64,000 nt of DNA from Lutibaculum baratangense AMV1 (GCF_000496075.1 NZ_AWXZ01000013.1:124001-188000); one strand, 5' to 3'. Counted from the first letter of the stretch, positions 19,001 through 27,474 are shown. Translations and numbers: made by a program. The notes: a model not told the origin generated them from the letters alone.

Positions 19001-19250
19001 CGGCCTCATGCCGATGGTGTTCGGCATGAACATCGACCTGATCGGCCGCAACGTCGAGTTCGGCGCGCCCTCCACGCAGTATTGGATCGATCTGTCGACC
19101 GCGATTGCCGGCGGGCTGACCTTCGCGACGCTCCTCACGCTGCTTCTCACCCCGTGCATGCTCGTGCTCGGCAGCACGACACGCGAGAGGATTTCCCGCT
19201 GGCGCCGTCGGGGCGCCGGATCGCCGGCCGCCGCGGGGCGGGCATCGTGA
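16092..19250 (+). CDS. RND-family efflux permease
   Basis: This 1052-residue inner-membrane proton antiporter begins MNGIIDWSFGHTRTVLMALVLLLL. RND landmarks are present: SPEDAERLLVRPLE in the first periplasmic loop, GMLVDGAIVTTEL in helix 4 with one of the two proton-relay aspartates (near residue 398), a large central cytoplasmic loop, and GIGIIALAGIVVNNNIVLID in helix 10. Its length and single relay Asp fit the general HAE-type family. It pairs with the adaptor encoded immediately upstream; no outer-membrane channel gene is in the window. The substrate is unknown, but the following amide-chemistry genes may supply it. Confidence 0.93.
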   Translation: MNGIIDWSFGHTRTVLMALVLLLLAGTLSYIAIPKESSPEIEIPTFYVSVTYEGISPEDAERLLVRPLETELQSIAGLDQMTGVAAEGYANMQLEFQAGFDADAALDDVREAVDRAQADLPAGADEPIVREINTALFPILTVILSGPVPERALVGIARELQDGMEALPGVLEVDIGGDREEVLEVLLDPAALESYDISFEELLNQVQRNNRLVAAGAIDTGAGRLTLKVPGVIENMDDVMAIPVKVDGGAVVTLRDIALVRSTFRDPTGFARIGGQPALSLEVKKRVGANIIETVGAVKELVGAQREEWPESVDVTYLQDQSEQVETTLTDLQNNVLSAIFLVMVVIVATLGVRSAILVGLAIPGSFLAGIAVLHFMGFTMNIVVLFSLILVVGMLVDGAIVTTELADRRLAENVDPKRAYAEAAKRMAWPIIASTATTLAVFLPLLFWTGVVGEFMKFLPITVLVTLTASLFMALVFVPVLGGAIGRRSPSAEDQLASIRAAESGDLDELQGWTRGYVRLLGRLVRRPLVTLLGALVLLVGSYVGYGFLGRGVEFFPAVEPEMAQVVVTSRDSLSVWEKDALVGRVEDRIMGVEGLESVYARTIGQTGVSERSEDTIGVIQLDLADWDARRPAAQILEEVRRRTADVAGVDIRVQEQEGGPAQGKPIQVRVAARNSADLVPAADELRRLMQGIGGFVDIEDSRPLPGVEWRLEVDREQAARYGADVTTLGQAVQMLTAGLQLAQYRPETADEEVDIRVRFPAEQRNLERLEQLQLSTASGLVPISNFVELVPAPKTGVITRVDARRVITVEADVAEGELASQKTEALRAAVADAGLPEGVQVTFAGQSEDQAEASTFLVTAFMTAILLMLMALVTQFNSIFQALLVLSAIVFSTAGVLIGLLVTGRPFGVVMGGIGIIALAGIVVNNNIVLIDTFNEMRAKGCDAVEAALRSGAQRLRPVLLTSVTTVLGLMPMVFGMNIDLIGRNVEFGAPSTQYWIDLSTAIAGGLTFATLLTLLLTPCMLVLGSTTRERISRWRRRGAGSPAAAGRAS

Positions 19251-19307
19251 GACCACGCGAGAAAGGCGGCGCGGGGAACATCATAAGCCTCGTCGCATTT
19301 GCCGAAG

Positions 19308-21590
19308 ATGCCGACCGATAGCACCCGACCCGCCGCCAGATCCGGCGCCCCCGCCGGCACGACGAAGCTCTTCGGGGCCTTTCGGCTCGCGCTGCGCGCC
19401 TGGGGCGGCGCCCTGCGCACCGGCGCGCCCGAGCCGCTCGACCTGCAGGCGAGGCTCTCGATGGTCGCGGCGGACGGCGCGCCCGTCGAGAGCCCGGTCG
19501 TCATTCGCTGGAGCGACCAGCAGATCCCTTTCATCGAGGCCGAGAGCGACAGGGACCTCGCCGTCGCGCTCGGTATCGTGCACGCCCATCTACGGCTCGC
19601 GCAGATCGAGATGATGCGCCGGGTCGCGACCGGCCGGCTTTCCGAGACGATCGGCGCCGCGGCCTTTCCGCTCGACCAGGGGCTGCGGACGATCGACTTC
19701 ATGTCGGCGGGCCGCCAGGCCGCGCGCGCTCTGTCTCCGGAGGCGGAGGCCTGGACGAGGGGCTTCCTCGACGGCCTGAACCACCAGATCGCGGCCGTGC
19801 GGAAACAGCCGCACGAGTTCGAGGTTCTCGGGATCGAGGCGGCGCCCTGGAGCTTCGAGGAGCTGATGGCCGTGACGCGCCTCGCCTCGACCGATTTCAC
19901 CTGGCGGGTCTGGATGCAGCTCATGAAGCTGCGCGCGCGCTCCGACTGGAGCGATACGTGGGCACGGCTCATCGGGGAGGAGCTGCCCGAGCCGAGCCTC
20001 GCCGGCGGAGGCATCGCTGCCGCCGGGCTCGAGTTCTTCGGGCGGGGCGGCAGCAACGCCTACGCGGTGTCCGGCGCACGCACGGCCGGCGGCAAGCCGA
20101 TCCTGGCCGGCGATCCGCATCTGCCGCTCCAGCTTCCGAACATGTGGCTGATCGCGGGCATGAAGTCGCCGACGCTCCATGCGGTCGGGATGATGGTGCC
20201 GGCCGTTCCGGTCCTGGGTCTCGGCCGGAACCGACACATCGCCTGGGGCGGCACGAACCTGCATGCGGCGAGCAGCGAACTGGTCGATCTCGGCCCCGAG
20301 CCGGCCGGGCTCACCTCGCGCACCGAACGCATCCGGGTGCGCTGGGGGCGCGACCACGAGATCGCGGTCCGCGACAGCCCGGTCGGCCCCGTCATCTCCG
20401 ACGCGTCCGTTCTGCGCATGGGCCAGGGCAGGGCGGTGGCGCTGCACTGGATCGGCCACCGCGCGAGCGACGAGGTGAGCGCGCTCCTGAACGTCGCGCG
20501 TGCCCGCGACTGGCAGGGTTTCCTCGGTGCCCTCGACGGCTACGCCGTTCCCGGCCTCAACCTCGTCTACGCGGATGCGGACGGGCATATCGGGGAGGCG
20601 ATGGCGGCGACCCTGCCGCGGCGGCCGCATGCGCGCGCCGACGACCTGATCTCACAGCCCGAGGCGCTCGATCACTGGCGCTCGCTCGCGACCACGCGCG
20701 GCCTTCCCCACAGGCTCGATCCCGAGGAAGGATACGTCGCCTCCGCCAACAACGCACCGCCCCGCTCGGACATCCAGATCAGCCGCTTCTTCTCGCCGGA
20801 CGACCGCGTGAACCGGCTGCGCGAGTTGCTGGGACAGGCGGAGGGCCTGACGGTCGGCGGCATCATCCCGTTGCAGTGGGACGTCCTTTCGCCGCCGGCG
20901 CTTCGGCTGCGCGACCGTCTCCTGCCGATCCTCGTGGAGGCCCAGGGCGTCGACAACGCCTTCGCGAACGCGCTGCGGGGGTGGGACGGCCGCTACTCCG
21001 AGGACTCCGCCGGCGCGCTCGCCTTCGAGCTCCTGGTCTTCCACCTCGTGCGACGCCTTCACGAGGGGCAGGTGCGCGACGTCTACCTGGCGAGCTGGGA
21101 TCCCTGGCCGCTGCTCCACCGGGACCTCGACACGATCCCGCGCGACAGGCTCGTGCCGGTCATGGCGGCTTCGGCCGGCGCGGCGGGCCGGCCCTTCCGC
21201 CGGCTGAGGATCTGGGGCAACGCCCACAGGCTTCGGCTCGGCCACGCCCTCTCGCGCCTGCCGCTCGTGGGCGGGCGGTATCTCGTCGAGGAGCGTCCCA
21301 TCGGCGGAAGCAACGAGACGCTGATGAAGTCCCGGCACGGCTTCTCCGGTGGACGGCACACCGTCACGTTCGGCTCGCAGGCGCGGCACATCTTCGACAT
21401 GGCCGACGAGGACGAGAACCACTTCGTGCTTCTCGGCGGCCAGGACGGCTGGCTCGGCTCGTCGACCTTCGCCGACCAGGCGCGCCTGTGGCGGGAGGGC
21501 CGTCACCTGCGGGTGCCGCTGCGCCCCGAGACGGTGCGGGCCGAGTTTCCGCACGTGACGGAGATCCGGCCGGCGGGGCCGGGAGGCTGA
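19308..21590 (+). CDS. Penicillin acylase family N-terminal nucleophile hydrolase
   Basis: This 760-residue S45-type Ntn hydrolase relative has an alpha-chain region with IPFIEAESDRDLAVALGIVHAHLR and MMRRVATGRLSE. The presumed autocleavage site and nucleophile are Gly248-Ser249 in FGRGGSNAYAVSG, corresponding to the GSN motif of penicillin, cephalosporin and acyl-homoserine-lactone acylases. The beta chain follows (GDPHLPLQLPNMW, YVASANNAPP). Such enzymes hydrolyse amide bonds. No convincing Sec signal is visible, which is unusual as many family members are periplasmic. It starts 57 nt after the RND permease and 1 nt before a GH3-family gene. I use the ATG; a TTG three codons upstream is possible. 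Confidence 0.85.
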   Translation: MPTDSTRPAARSGAPAGTTKLFGAFRLALRAWGGALRTGAPEPLDLQARLSMVAADGAPVESPVVIRWSDQQIPFIEAESDRDLAVALGIVHAHLRLAQIEMMRRVATGRLSETIGAAAFPLDQGLRTIDFMSAGRQAARALSPEAEAWTRGFLDGLNHQIAAVRKQPHEFEVLGIEAAPWSFEELMAVTRLASTDFTWRVWMQLMKLRARSDWSDTWARLIGEELPEPSLAGGGIAAAGLEFFGRGGSNAYAVSGARTAGGKPILAGDPHLPLQLPNMWLIAGMKSPTLHAVGMMVPAVPVLGLGRNRHIAWGGTNLHAASSELVDLGPEPAGLTSRTERIRVRWGRDHEIAVRDSPVGPVISDASVLRMGQGRAVALHWIGHRASDEVSALLNVARARDWQGFLGALDGYAVPGLNLVYADADGHIGEAMAATLPRRPHARADDLISQPEALDHWRSLATTRGLPHRLDPEEGYVASANNAPPRSDIQISRFFSPDDRVNRLRELLGQAEGLTVGGIIPLQWDVLSPPALRLRDRLLPILVEAQGVDNAFANALRGWDGRYSEDSAGALAFELLVFHLVRRLHEGQVRDVYLASWDPWPLLHRDLDTIPRDRLVPVMAASAGAAGRPFRRLRIWGNAHRLRLGHALSRLPLVGGRYLVEERPIGGSNETLMKSRHGFSGGRHTVTFGSQARHIFDMADEDENHFVLLGGQDGWLGSSTFADQARLWREGRHLRVPLRPETVRAEFPHVTEIRPAGPGG

Positions 21591-21591
21591 G

Positions 21592-23136
21592 ATGCTCGAC
21601 GCGACGCCCTTCCTGCGGCTCTACGCGCGGTGGCGCCTCACCCGCTTGTCGCGGATGGATCCGGTCGAGACGCAACGTCGCGTGCTCATGTCTCTCCTCG
21701 GCAAGGCAAAGGACACGCGGTTCGGGCGCGACCATGGCTTCGCCGACATCCGGTCGGTCGAAGCGTATCAGGCGGCGGTGCCGCTGAGGCGCTACGAGGA
21801 TTTCTGGGATCGATACTGGCAACCGGTCTTCCCGCTGATCGAGAACGCCACCTGGCCGGGCCGCATCCCCTATCTCGCCGTGACGTCGGGCACCTCGAGC
21901 GGCCGCACGAAGTACATACCGGTCAGCCGCGAGATGGCACGGGCAAACAGCCGCGCCGGCATCGAGATGCTCGTCCACCATCTCGCCAACAGGCCGGAGA
22001 GCCGTGTCCTCGGCGGCAAGAACTTCATGCTCGGCGGCGCCGTCGACCTGAAGGACGAGGGACACGGCGTGATGAGCGGGGACCTCTCCGGCATCGCCCG
22101 CCGCGAGGTGCCGGCCTGGTCGAGGAACTACATCTTCCCGGATTACGAGATGGCGCGGGAGAGCGACTGGGAGCGCAAGATGGAGGCGATCGGCCGGGCA
22201 TCCTTGAGCGAGCCGATCCGCACCATCGCCGGCACGCCGAGCTGGCTCCTCCTGTTCTTCGAGCGGCTCGAGGCGATGACCGGCAAGCGCCGCCTCGTCG
22301 ACTTCTACCCCGAGCTCGAGCTCGTCTCGTACGGGGGGCTGAACTTCGCCCCTTATGCCAAGGTCTTCGGCGAGTGGCTCGAGGGCTCGAGGGCCGAGCT
22401 GCGCGAGGTCTATCCCGCAAGCGAGGGCTTCATCGCGGTCGCCGACCGCGCGCCGGGGCAGGGCATGCGGATGATGCTCGACAACGGCCTGTTCTTCGAG
22501 TTCGTGCCGATCGAGGAGCTCGACAGCGAGCACCCCACGCGTCACTGGATCGGCAGCGTCGAAGCCGGTCGCGAGTATGCCATCGCGCTGACGAGCAATG
22601 CCGGCGTCTGGTCCTACCTCGTCGGCGACACGGTGCGGCTCGTCGACCTCGCCCCGCCGCGCGTCCTCGTGACGGGCCGCACCTCCTACTTCCTGTCGGC
22701 CTTCGGCGAGCACCTCACGGGCGAGGAGATCGACACGTCGGTGCTCGAGGCGGCAGGAGAGGCGGCGCTCGAGGTGAACGAGTATTCGGTGGGAGCGAGG
22801 TTCCCCGACGCAGACGACGCGCGCGGCCGCCACGTCTTCGTCGTGGAGTTCCGCGGCGAGGGGCCGGACGACAGCAGGCTCCGGGCCTTCGCGCGGGCTC
22901 TCGACGGGAGCCTTTCCCGCCTCAACGAGGACTACGAGGCGCACCGGCAGGGCGACGTGGGGATGGCGGCGCCGGAGATCCTCTCGGTCGCGCCCGGCAC
23001 CTTCGCCGACTGGATGCGCAGCAGGGGCAAGCTCGGCGGGCAGAACAAGGTGCCGCGGGTCATCAACGATCCGGAGCTTCTGTCGAGCCTCGTCCGTCTG
23101 GCGGAGACCCGGCTGCGCGGGCGCCTGCGGGCCTGA
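21592..23136 (+). CDS. GH3-family acyl-adenylate/amido synthetase homologue
   Basis: This 514-residue protein has all three GH3 nucleotide-binding motifs: VTSGTSSGRTKYIP (about 98-110), YPASEGF (274-280) and SYLVGDTVRL (341-350). In plants, GH3 enzymes adenylate carboxylic acids such as auxin, jasmonate or benzoates and transfer them to amino acids. Bacterial members are known but poorly characterised. It lies 1 nt after an acylase gene of opposite (amide-hydrolysing) chemistry and 22 nt before an alpha/beta hydrolase, so one operon probably makes and breaks a conjugate. Acyl and amine substrates cannot be read from the sequence. Confidence 0.88.
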   Translation: MLDATPFLRLYARWRLTRLSRMDPVETQRRVLMSLLGKAKDTRFGRDHGFADIRSVEAYQAAVPLRRYEDFWDRYWQPVFPLIENATWPGRIPYLAVTSGTSSGRTKYIPVSREMARANSRAGIEMLVHHLANRPESRVLGGKNFMLGGAVDLKDEGHGVMSGDLSGIARREVPAWSRNYIFPDYEMARESDWERKMEAIGRASLSEPIRTIAGTPSWLLLFFERLEAMTGKRRLVDFYPELELVSYGGLNFAPYAKVFGEWLEGSRAELREVYPASEGFIAVADRAPGQGMRMMLDNGLFFEFVPIEELDSEHPTRHWIGSVEAGREYAIALTSNAGVWSYLVGDTVRLVDLAPPRVLVTGRTSYFLSAFGEHLTGEEIDTSVLEAAGEAALEVNEYSVGARFPDADDARGRHVFVVEFRGEGPDDSRLRAFARALDGSLSRLNEDYEAHRQGDVGMAAPEILSVAPGTFADWMRSRGKLGGQNKVPRVINDPELLSSLVRLAETRLRGRLRA

Positions 23137-23158
23137 CAGCCTCGGAAAGGACAGAAAC

Positions 23159-24058
23159 GTGGAACGGCGGCTGATCCCCTCATGGAATGCGCTCCTCCTG
23201 CGCGACCTGGCGCGCGAGGAGAGGTCGGAGCCCTTCGACATCGAGGTCGAGCTCTACCTTCCGGACGACCTCTCCCGGCCCGTCCCGGGGGTCGTGGTGT
23301 CCGAGGGGCTCGGCGGCCTCACCGACAGACGGGAGCGGGGCTACGGCCGCAAGCTCGCCGCCGAAGGCTATGCCGTCTGCGTGATCGACAGCTTCGCCTC
23401 GCGTGGCGTGGAGGCGAACGGCGATCTCGTGCGCGCGCTGACCGTGACCGAGGCGATGATGCTCGGAGATGCCTTCGCGGGCTTGCGTTACCTCGCATCC
23501 CGGCCGGAGGTCGACTCCGGCCGCGTTGGGATCATCGGCTTCTCGTATGGCGGGATGATCGCCACGCTCACCGCCTACGAGCAACTGGCCCGGCTGTTTC
23601 TGGGGGAGGCGGGCCCCCGCTTCGCGACGCACCTTTCCTACTACGGCTGCAGCATCCCCCGCATGGTGGACCCGAGGACGACCGGCGCGCCGCTTCACCT
23701 GCTCCTCGGCGGGAACGACCGCAACGTGTCCGTTTCCCGCACGGCCAAGATCGCCGGCGATCTCAGGCGCGGGGGCTCGGAGGTTCAGATGAGCGTGTTC
23801 GACGGCGTCTATCACCAGTGGGACGGGGAGGATCTGAAGAAGCGTTTCGTACCGTTCAACCTCCGCCGCCTGCACATGAGCGTGACGCCCGACCACGAGG
23901 TCAAGGACGAGCGGACGGGTGCGGCCATGTCCGGCCGGCCGAGCCGCACGGCCATCATCGGCATGTGGACCGATCCGTCCGGCTACAGCATCCTGCGAGA
24001 CGAGGAGACGACAAAGCGGACGGAGGAGATCCTGCTCGAGCGGCTGGGAGCGATGTGA
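23159..24058 (+). CDS. Dienelactone hydrolase-like alpha/beta hydrolase
   Basis: This 299-residue alpha/beta hydrolase has a readable triad: Ser129 in GIIGFSYGGM, Asp187 in LLGGNDRNVS and His219 in FDGVYHQWDG. The arrangement matches the dienelactone hydrolase superfamily, although a Ser nucleophile replaces the Cys of true dienelactone hydrolases. The GTG start is preceded by AAGGA. It is last in the run RND adaptor, RND permease, acylase, GH3, hydrolase, and faces the cytochrome c gene, whose stop codon abuts its own. The substrate is unknown, perhaps an ester or lactone of the GH3 product. Confidence 0.8.
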   Translation: MERRLIPSWNALLLRDLAREERSEPFDIEVELYLPDDLSRPVPGVVVSEGLGGLTDRRERGYGRKLAAEGYAVCVIDSFASRGVEANGDLVRALTVTEAMMLGDAFAGLRYLASRPEVDSGRVGIIGFSYGGMIATLTAYEQLARLFLGEAGPRFATHLSYYGCSIPRMVDPRTTGAPLHLLLGGNDRNVSVSRTAKIAGDLRRGGSEVQMSVFDGVYHQWDGEDLKKRFVPFNLRRLHMSVTPDHEVKDERTGAAMSGRPSRTAIIGMWTDPSGYSILRDEETTKRTEEILLERLGAM

Positions 24059-24388
24059 TCACTCCGGCATCTCGACCGTGATCTTCAGGCTCGAGTACCA
24101 GGCCGTCAGGTCGGCGATATCCTCCTCGCTCAACCCCTGCGCGATGATCGACATCTGTTCGTGCCGGCGTTCGCCGCTCTTGAAGGCGTGAAGCTGCGCC
24201 CTGAGGTAGATCGCGTTGTCGCCCGCCAGGTTCGGCACGTCGGGGTTGCGTCCGATGCCGTCGAGGCCGTGGCAGACGGCGCACATCTGGGCCTTCTGGC
24301 GGCCGGCCGCTGCGTCCTGCGCCTCGGCGGTCGTGGCCGCGAGCGCCACCAGCACGGCGAGACACGCCGCCATCGAAATTCTCTGCAT
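24059..24388 (-). CDS. Periplasmic class I cytochrome c
   Basis: This 109-residue protein has a Sec signal peptide (about residues 1-23, ending AEA) and one CAVCH heme-attachment motif. It also carries NPDVPNLAGDNAIYLRAQL and a SIIAQGLSEEDIADLTAWY helix typical of c553/c4-type cytochromes, with a Met heme ligand likely in HEQMSIIA. It is the last gene of the dehydrogenase operon on this strand and probably accepts electrons from the PQQ or GMC dehydrogenase encoded upstream. It abuts the convergent hydrolase gene. Confidence 0.9.
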   Translation of the reverse strand: MQRISMAACLAVLVALAATTAEAQDAAAGRQKAQMCAVCHGLDGIGRNPDVPNLAGDNAIYLRAQLHAFKSGERRHEQMSIIAQGLSEEDIADLTAWYSSLKITVEMPE

Positions 24389-24407
24389 GACTGTCTCCGG
24401 AGAGGGA

Positions 24408-24433
24408 AGGCCGCGGCAGGGGCGCCGCGGCCT
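24408..24433 (-). promoter_or_regulatory. Intercistronic hairpin between the beta-propeller dehydrogenase and cytochrome c genes
   Basis: A perfect 10-bp stem (AGGCCGCGGC with GCCGCGGCCT) closes a six-base loop (GCCCCT on the transcribed strand). It lies in the 53-nt gap between the two genes. With no U-tract, it is more likely an RNA-processing, stabilising or partial attenuation element than a full terminator. Confidence 0.45.
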
Positions 24434-24441
24434 CGATCGGG

Positions 24442-25698
24442 CTAGTTCTCGTACGAGATGCGGTAGACGGCGCCGGCGAGGTCGTCGGAGACGAGGATCG
24501 ACCCGTCGGGAAGCTGTGCGACGTCGACCGGGCGCCCCAGGTACTCGCCGTTCTCGGTCTTCCAGCCTTCCGCGAAGGGCGTGGTCTCCCCGGCGCTGCC
24601 GTCCTCGTTGACGGGCGTGAACATCACGCGTGCTCCCACGGGCTCGGTTCGGTTCCACGAGCCGTGCTGCGCCGAGAAGATCCCGCCGCGGTACTTCTGG
24701 GGGAACATCCTGCCGGTGTAGAACATCATGCCGAGGTCGGCCGCGTGCGCGACCATCTCGACCTCGGGAAAGACGATGTCCGCCGGCGGCTCGGAATCCT
24801 TGTACTCGTCCGTGCGCGTCTGGCCGCCGCCATACCACGGGAAGCCGAAGTTCTGGCCGGGCCCGGTCGCGCGGTTGAGCTCGCCCGGCGGGATGTCGTC
24901 GCCCATCCCGTCGACCTGGTTGTCCGTGAACCAGAGCTCGCCGTTCGCCGGGTTGAAGTCCATGCCGACGGAGTTGCGGATGCCCCGCGCGTAGACCTCG
25001 CGGTTCGAGCCGTCGCGATCCATCCTTATGATGCCGCCGATGCCCGTCCTGTCGTATTTCGACATCTTCTCCTGCGCCGGCACGTTGAAGGGCTGGCCGA
25101 GCGAGATGTAGAGCTTGTTGTCCGGCCCGATGTCGCAGACCCGGGCGGTGTGGTTGAAGCTCTCCTCGTCCTGCGGGATGAGTTCGCCCTTCTTGACGAC
25201 CTCCGCCACCGCGACGTCCGGGCTCTCGTAGAAGAACTCCGCCGCCGGGAAGACGAGCACGCGGTTCTGCTCGGCGATGAACAGGAAGCCGTCCCGCGAG
25301 AAGCAGACGCCGTTCGGGATCACGAAGTCGACGGAGGGCGCGAAGCGCTTCACCTCGTCGGCCAGGCGGTCCTTGTTGCGGTCGGTGATCGCCCAGACCT
25401 TGTCCTTGCGGGTGCCGACGAAGGTGACGATGCCCTGCGGCCCGACCGCGATGTGGCGCGCGTCCGGCACGACCGCGAAGAGCTCGATCTTGAAGCCTGC
25501 CGGCATCTTCACGTTCTCGAGGTTCTTGCGGATCTGGTCCGCGAAGGGCCCCGACTGCTCGACCGTCTCGAACTGCATCGACGTGCCGGTCGACTGGAAA
25601 TTGCCGAGCTTCTCCATGTTGTCGCCGCCCTGCGCCAGCGCGTGCGGCGCAAGAAGAATGGCAGCCGCCGCAACGGACGACATCAGTGTTCTTCGCAT
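24442..25698 (-). CDS. PQQ-dependent sugar dehydrogenase / sorbosone dehydrogenase-like beta-propeller protein
   Basis: This 418-residue exported protein (signal peptide MRRTLMSSVAAAAILLAPHALAQ) has repeated propeller blades. GGIIRMDRDGSNREVYARGIRNSVGMDFNP and GELWFTDNQVDGMGDDIPPGEL match the soluble glucose/L-sorbosone dehydrogenase family. It ends ILVSDDLAGAVYRISY, the family's last strand. Members oxidise sugars or alcohols in the periplasm using PQQ. It sits between a GMC oxidoreductase gene and a cytochrome c gene in one operon. PQQ biosynthesis genes are not in the window. The start is chosen at the signal peptide; the frame continues upstream without support. Confidence 0.85.
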   Translation of the reverse strand: MRRTLMSSVAAAAILLAPHALAQGGDNMEKLGNFQSTGTSMQFETVEQSGPFADQIRKNLENVKMPAGFKIELFAVVPDARHIAVGPQGIVTFVGTRKDKVWAITDRNKDRLADEVKRFAPSVDFVIPNGVCFSRDGFLFIAEQNRVLVFPAAEFFYESPDVAVAEVVKKGELIPQDEESFNHTARVCDIGPDNKLYISLGQPFNVPAQEKMSKYDRTGIGGIIRMDRDGSNREVYARGIRNSVGMDFNPANGELWFTDNQVDGMGDDIPPGELNRATGPGQNFGFPWYGGGQTRTDEYKDSEPPADIVFPEVEMVAHAADLGMMFYTGRMFPQKYRGGIFSAQHGSWNRTEPVGARVMFTPVNEDGSAGETTPFAEGWKTENGEYLGRPVDVAQLPDGSILVSDDLAGAVYRISYEN

Positions 25699-25905
25699 CG
25701 TTTCCTCCCCTCGTTGCTCGGTCGTTGCCGAGATGATGAAGCTTATCATCATCCTGCCGTAGTGGAAGAGGATCGATGATTGCGCATCTGCGGAATGATG
25801 CTTGTCGCGGCGCAACAAGAACCATCCTCCGGCAGACATTCGTCCGCCGGAGTGACCGGTCCGGTAAGGCTGGCCGCCGCTGGTCGGGTCCGGCCGCGCC
25901 CCGCC

Positions 25906-27474
25906 TCAGATCTCTCCCTTCGCCATCCTGCCGGCGATGTGGTCGGCCTGGCGCAGGGCGAGGGCGACAATCGTCAGGGTCGGGTTCTCCGCCGCGCCGG
26001 TCGTGAATTGCGATCCGTCGGAAACGAAGAGGTTCGGCACGTCGTGCGCCTGGCCCCAGCGGTTCACGACGCCGTCCTCGGGGCTCTCGCTCATGCGGTT
26101 CGTGCCGAGATTGTGCGTCGAGGGGTAGGGCGGCGTGCGGATCGTGCGCACCGCGCCGACCGCCTCGTAGATCGCCGCCCCCTGCCGGTAGGCGTGCTCG
26201 CGCATCGCGTTGTCGTTCTCGTGATCGTCGAAATGGACGTTCGCGACGGGCATGCCGTACTCGTCCGTCTCCTCCGACAGCGTCACGCGGTTCTCGGCGC
26301 GCGGCATGTCCTCGCCGACGATCCAGAGCCCCGCCATGTTGCGGTACTCGTCCATCGCCGTCGAGAACTCGCGGCCCCACGTTCCGGGATCGAGGAAGGC
26401 CGCCATGAACGGCACGCCGATCGAGAGGGTCTCGAGCTCGTAGCCGCCGACGAAGCCGCGCGAGGGATCGTGGCGGGCCTCGTCCTGCACGATGCCGGCC
26501 ATCGTCGTGCCGCGATACATGTGCACCGGCTTGTCGAACACCGCGTAGACGGAGCCGGTGGTGTGGCGCATGTAGTTGCGGCCGACCTGGCCCGAGCCGT
26601 TCGCGAGCCCGTCCGGGAACATCGAGGAGTGCGAGTTCAGGAGCAGGCGCGGGCTCTCGATCGAGTTGCCGGCGACGCAGACGATGCGCGCCTTCTGCCG
26701 CTGCTCGCGGCCCTCGGCGTCGGCGTAGACGACGCCGGTCACCTTGCCCGATGCGTCGTGCTCGATACGCAGGACCTGGCTGTCGGGCCTCACCTCGAGC
26801 TTGCCGGTGTCCTCGCCCTTCGGGATCTCGGCGACGAGGGTCGACCACTTCGCGCCCGACTTGCAGCCCTGGAAGCAGAAGCCGATCTGCATGCAGGAGG
26901 CGCGGTCGTCGCGGGGCTCGGAGTTGATGGCCATCCGGCCCGTGTGAACCTCCTTGTAGCCGATCTTCCTCGCGCCGGCCTCCAGCACCTTGAAGTTGTT
27001 GTTGCCGGGCAGGCCGGGAATTCCGTTCGTGCGGGTCACGCCCATCCGGTCCTCGGCCATGGCGTACCACGGCTCCATCTCGGAGAGGACTATCGGCCAG
27101 TCGAGAAGGGTCGCGCCCTCGATCTCGCCGTAATGCGTCCTCGTCTTGAACTCGTGCTCCTGGAAGCGCAGCGAGGCGCCCGCCCAGTGCACCGTCGAGC
27201 CGCCGACCGCCTTCACGATCCAGGCCGGCAGGTTCGGGAAGTCCCGCGAGACCCGCCAGTCGCCCGAGGTCGTGCGCTTGTCCTTCCAGGCGAGCTGGGA
27301 GAACGAATCCCACTCGTCGTTGATGAAGTCCCAGGTCTCGTGCCGGGACCCGGCTTCGAGGATCACCGTGTCGATGCCCTTCAGGGCGAGCTGGGTGCCG
27401 AGCGTGCCGCCGCCGGCGCCGGAGCCGATGATGACGACGACCCCGTCGTCGTCGAGGTCATAGGGTGCAGCCAT
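25906..27474 (-). CDS. GMC family FAD-dependent dehydrogenase, gluconate dehydrogenase large-subunit type
   Basis: This 522-residue flavoprotein has an ADP-binding VVVIIGSGAGGGTLGTQL near the N-terminus and the GMC active-site region at the C-terminus (STHNLGTNRMS and VSDGSQFTTGAAENPTLTI, with catalytic His and Asn). It lacks its own export signal. The gene directly upstream encodes a Tat-targeted small subunit, so hitch-hiker export of a folded complex is expected. It oxidises a sugar, sugar acid or polyol in the periplasm and passes electrons to a cytochrome c. Confidence 0.9.
   Translation of the reverse strand: MAAPYDLDDDGVVVIIGSGAGGGTLGTQLALKGIDTVILEAGSRHETWDFINDEWDSFSQLAWKDKRTTSGDWRVSRDFPNLPAWIVKAVGGSTVHWAGASLRFQEHEFKTRTHYGEIEGATLLDWPIVLSEMEPWYAMAEDRMGVTRTNGIPGLPGNNNFKVLEAGARKIGYKEVHTGRMAINSEPRDDRASCMQIGFCFQGCKSGAKWSTLVAEIPKGEDTGKLEVRPDSQVLRIEHDASGKVTGVVYADAEGREQRQKARIVCVAGNSIESPRLLLNSHSSMFPDGLANGSGQVGRNYMRHTTGSVYAVFDKPVHMYRGTTMAGIVQDEARHDPSRGFVGGYELETLSIGVPFMAAFLDPGTWGREFSTAMDEYRNMAGLWIVGEDMPRAENRVTLSEETDEYGMPVANVHFDDHENDNAMREHAYRQGAAIYEAVGAVRTIRTPPYPSTHNLGTNRMSESPEDGVVNRWGQAHDVPNLFVSDGSQFTTGAAENPTLTIVALALRQADHIAGRMAKGEI

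Noticed and set aside
16058-19321. A 1087-codon open frame in an alternative frame over the RND permease gene
   Set aside because: Its composition is Arg/Ala-rich with no motifs; the overlapping frame encodes a complete RND permease.
24059-27313. A very long open frame on the minus strand crossing several genes
   Set aside because: Its translation is Arg/Pro/Gly-rich outside the short real cytochrome c segment. It lies in a shifted frame of the dehydrogenase genes and is an effect of high GC content.
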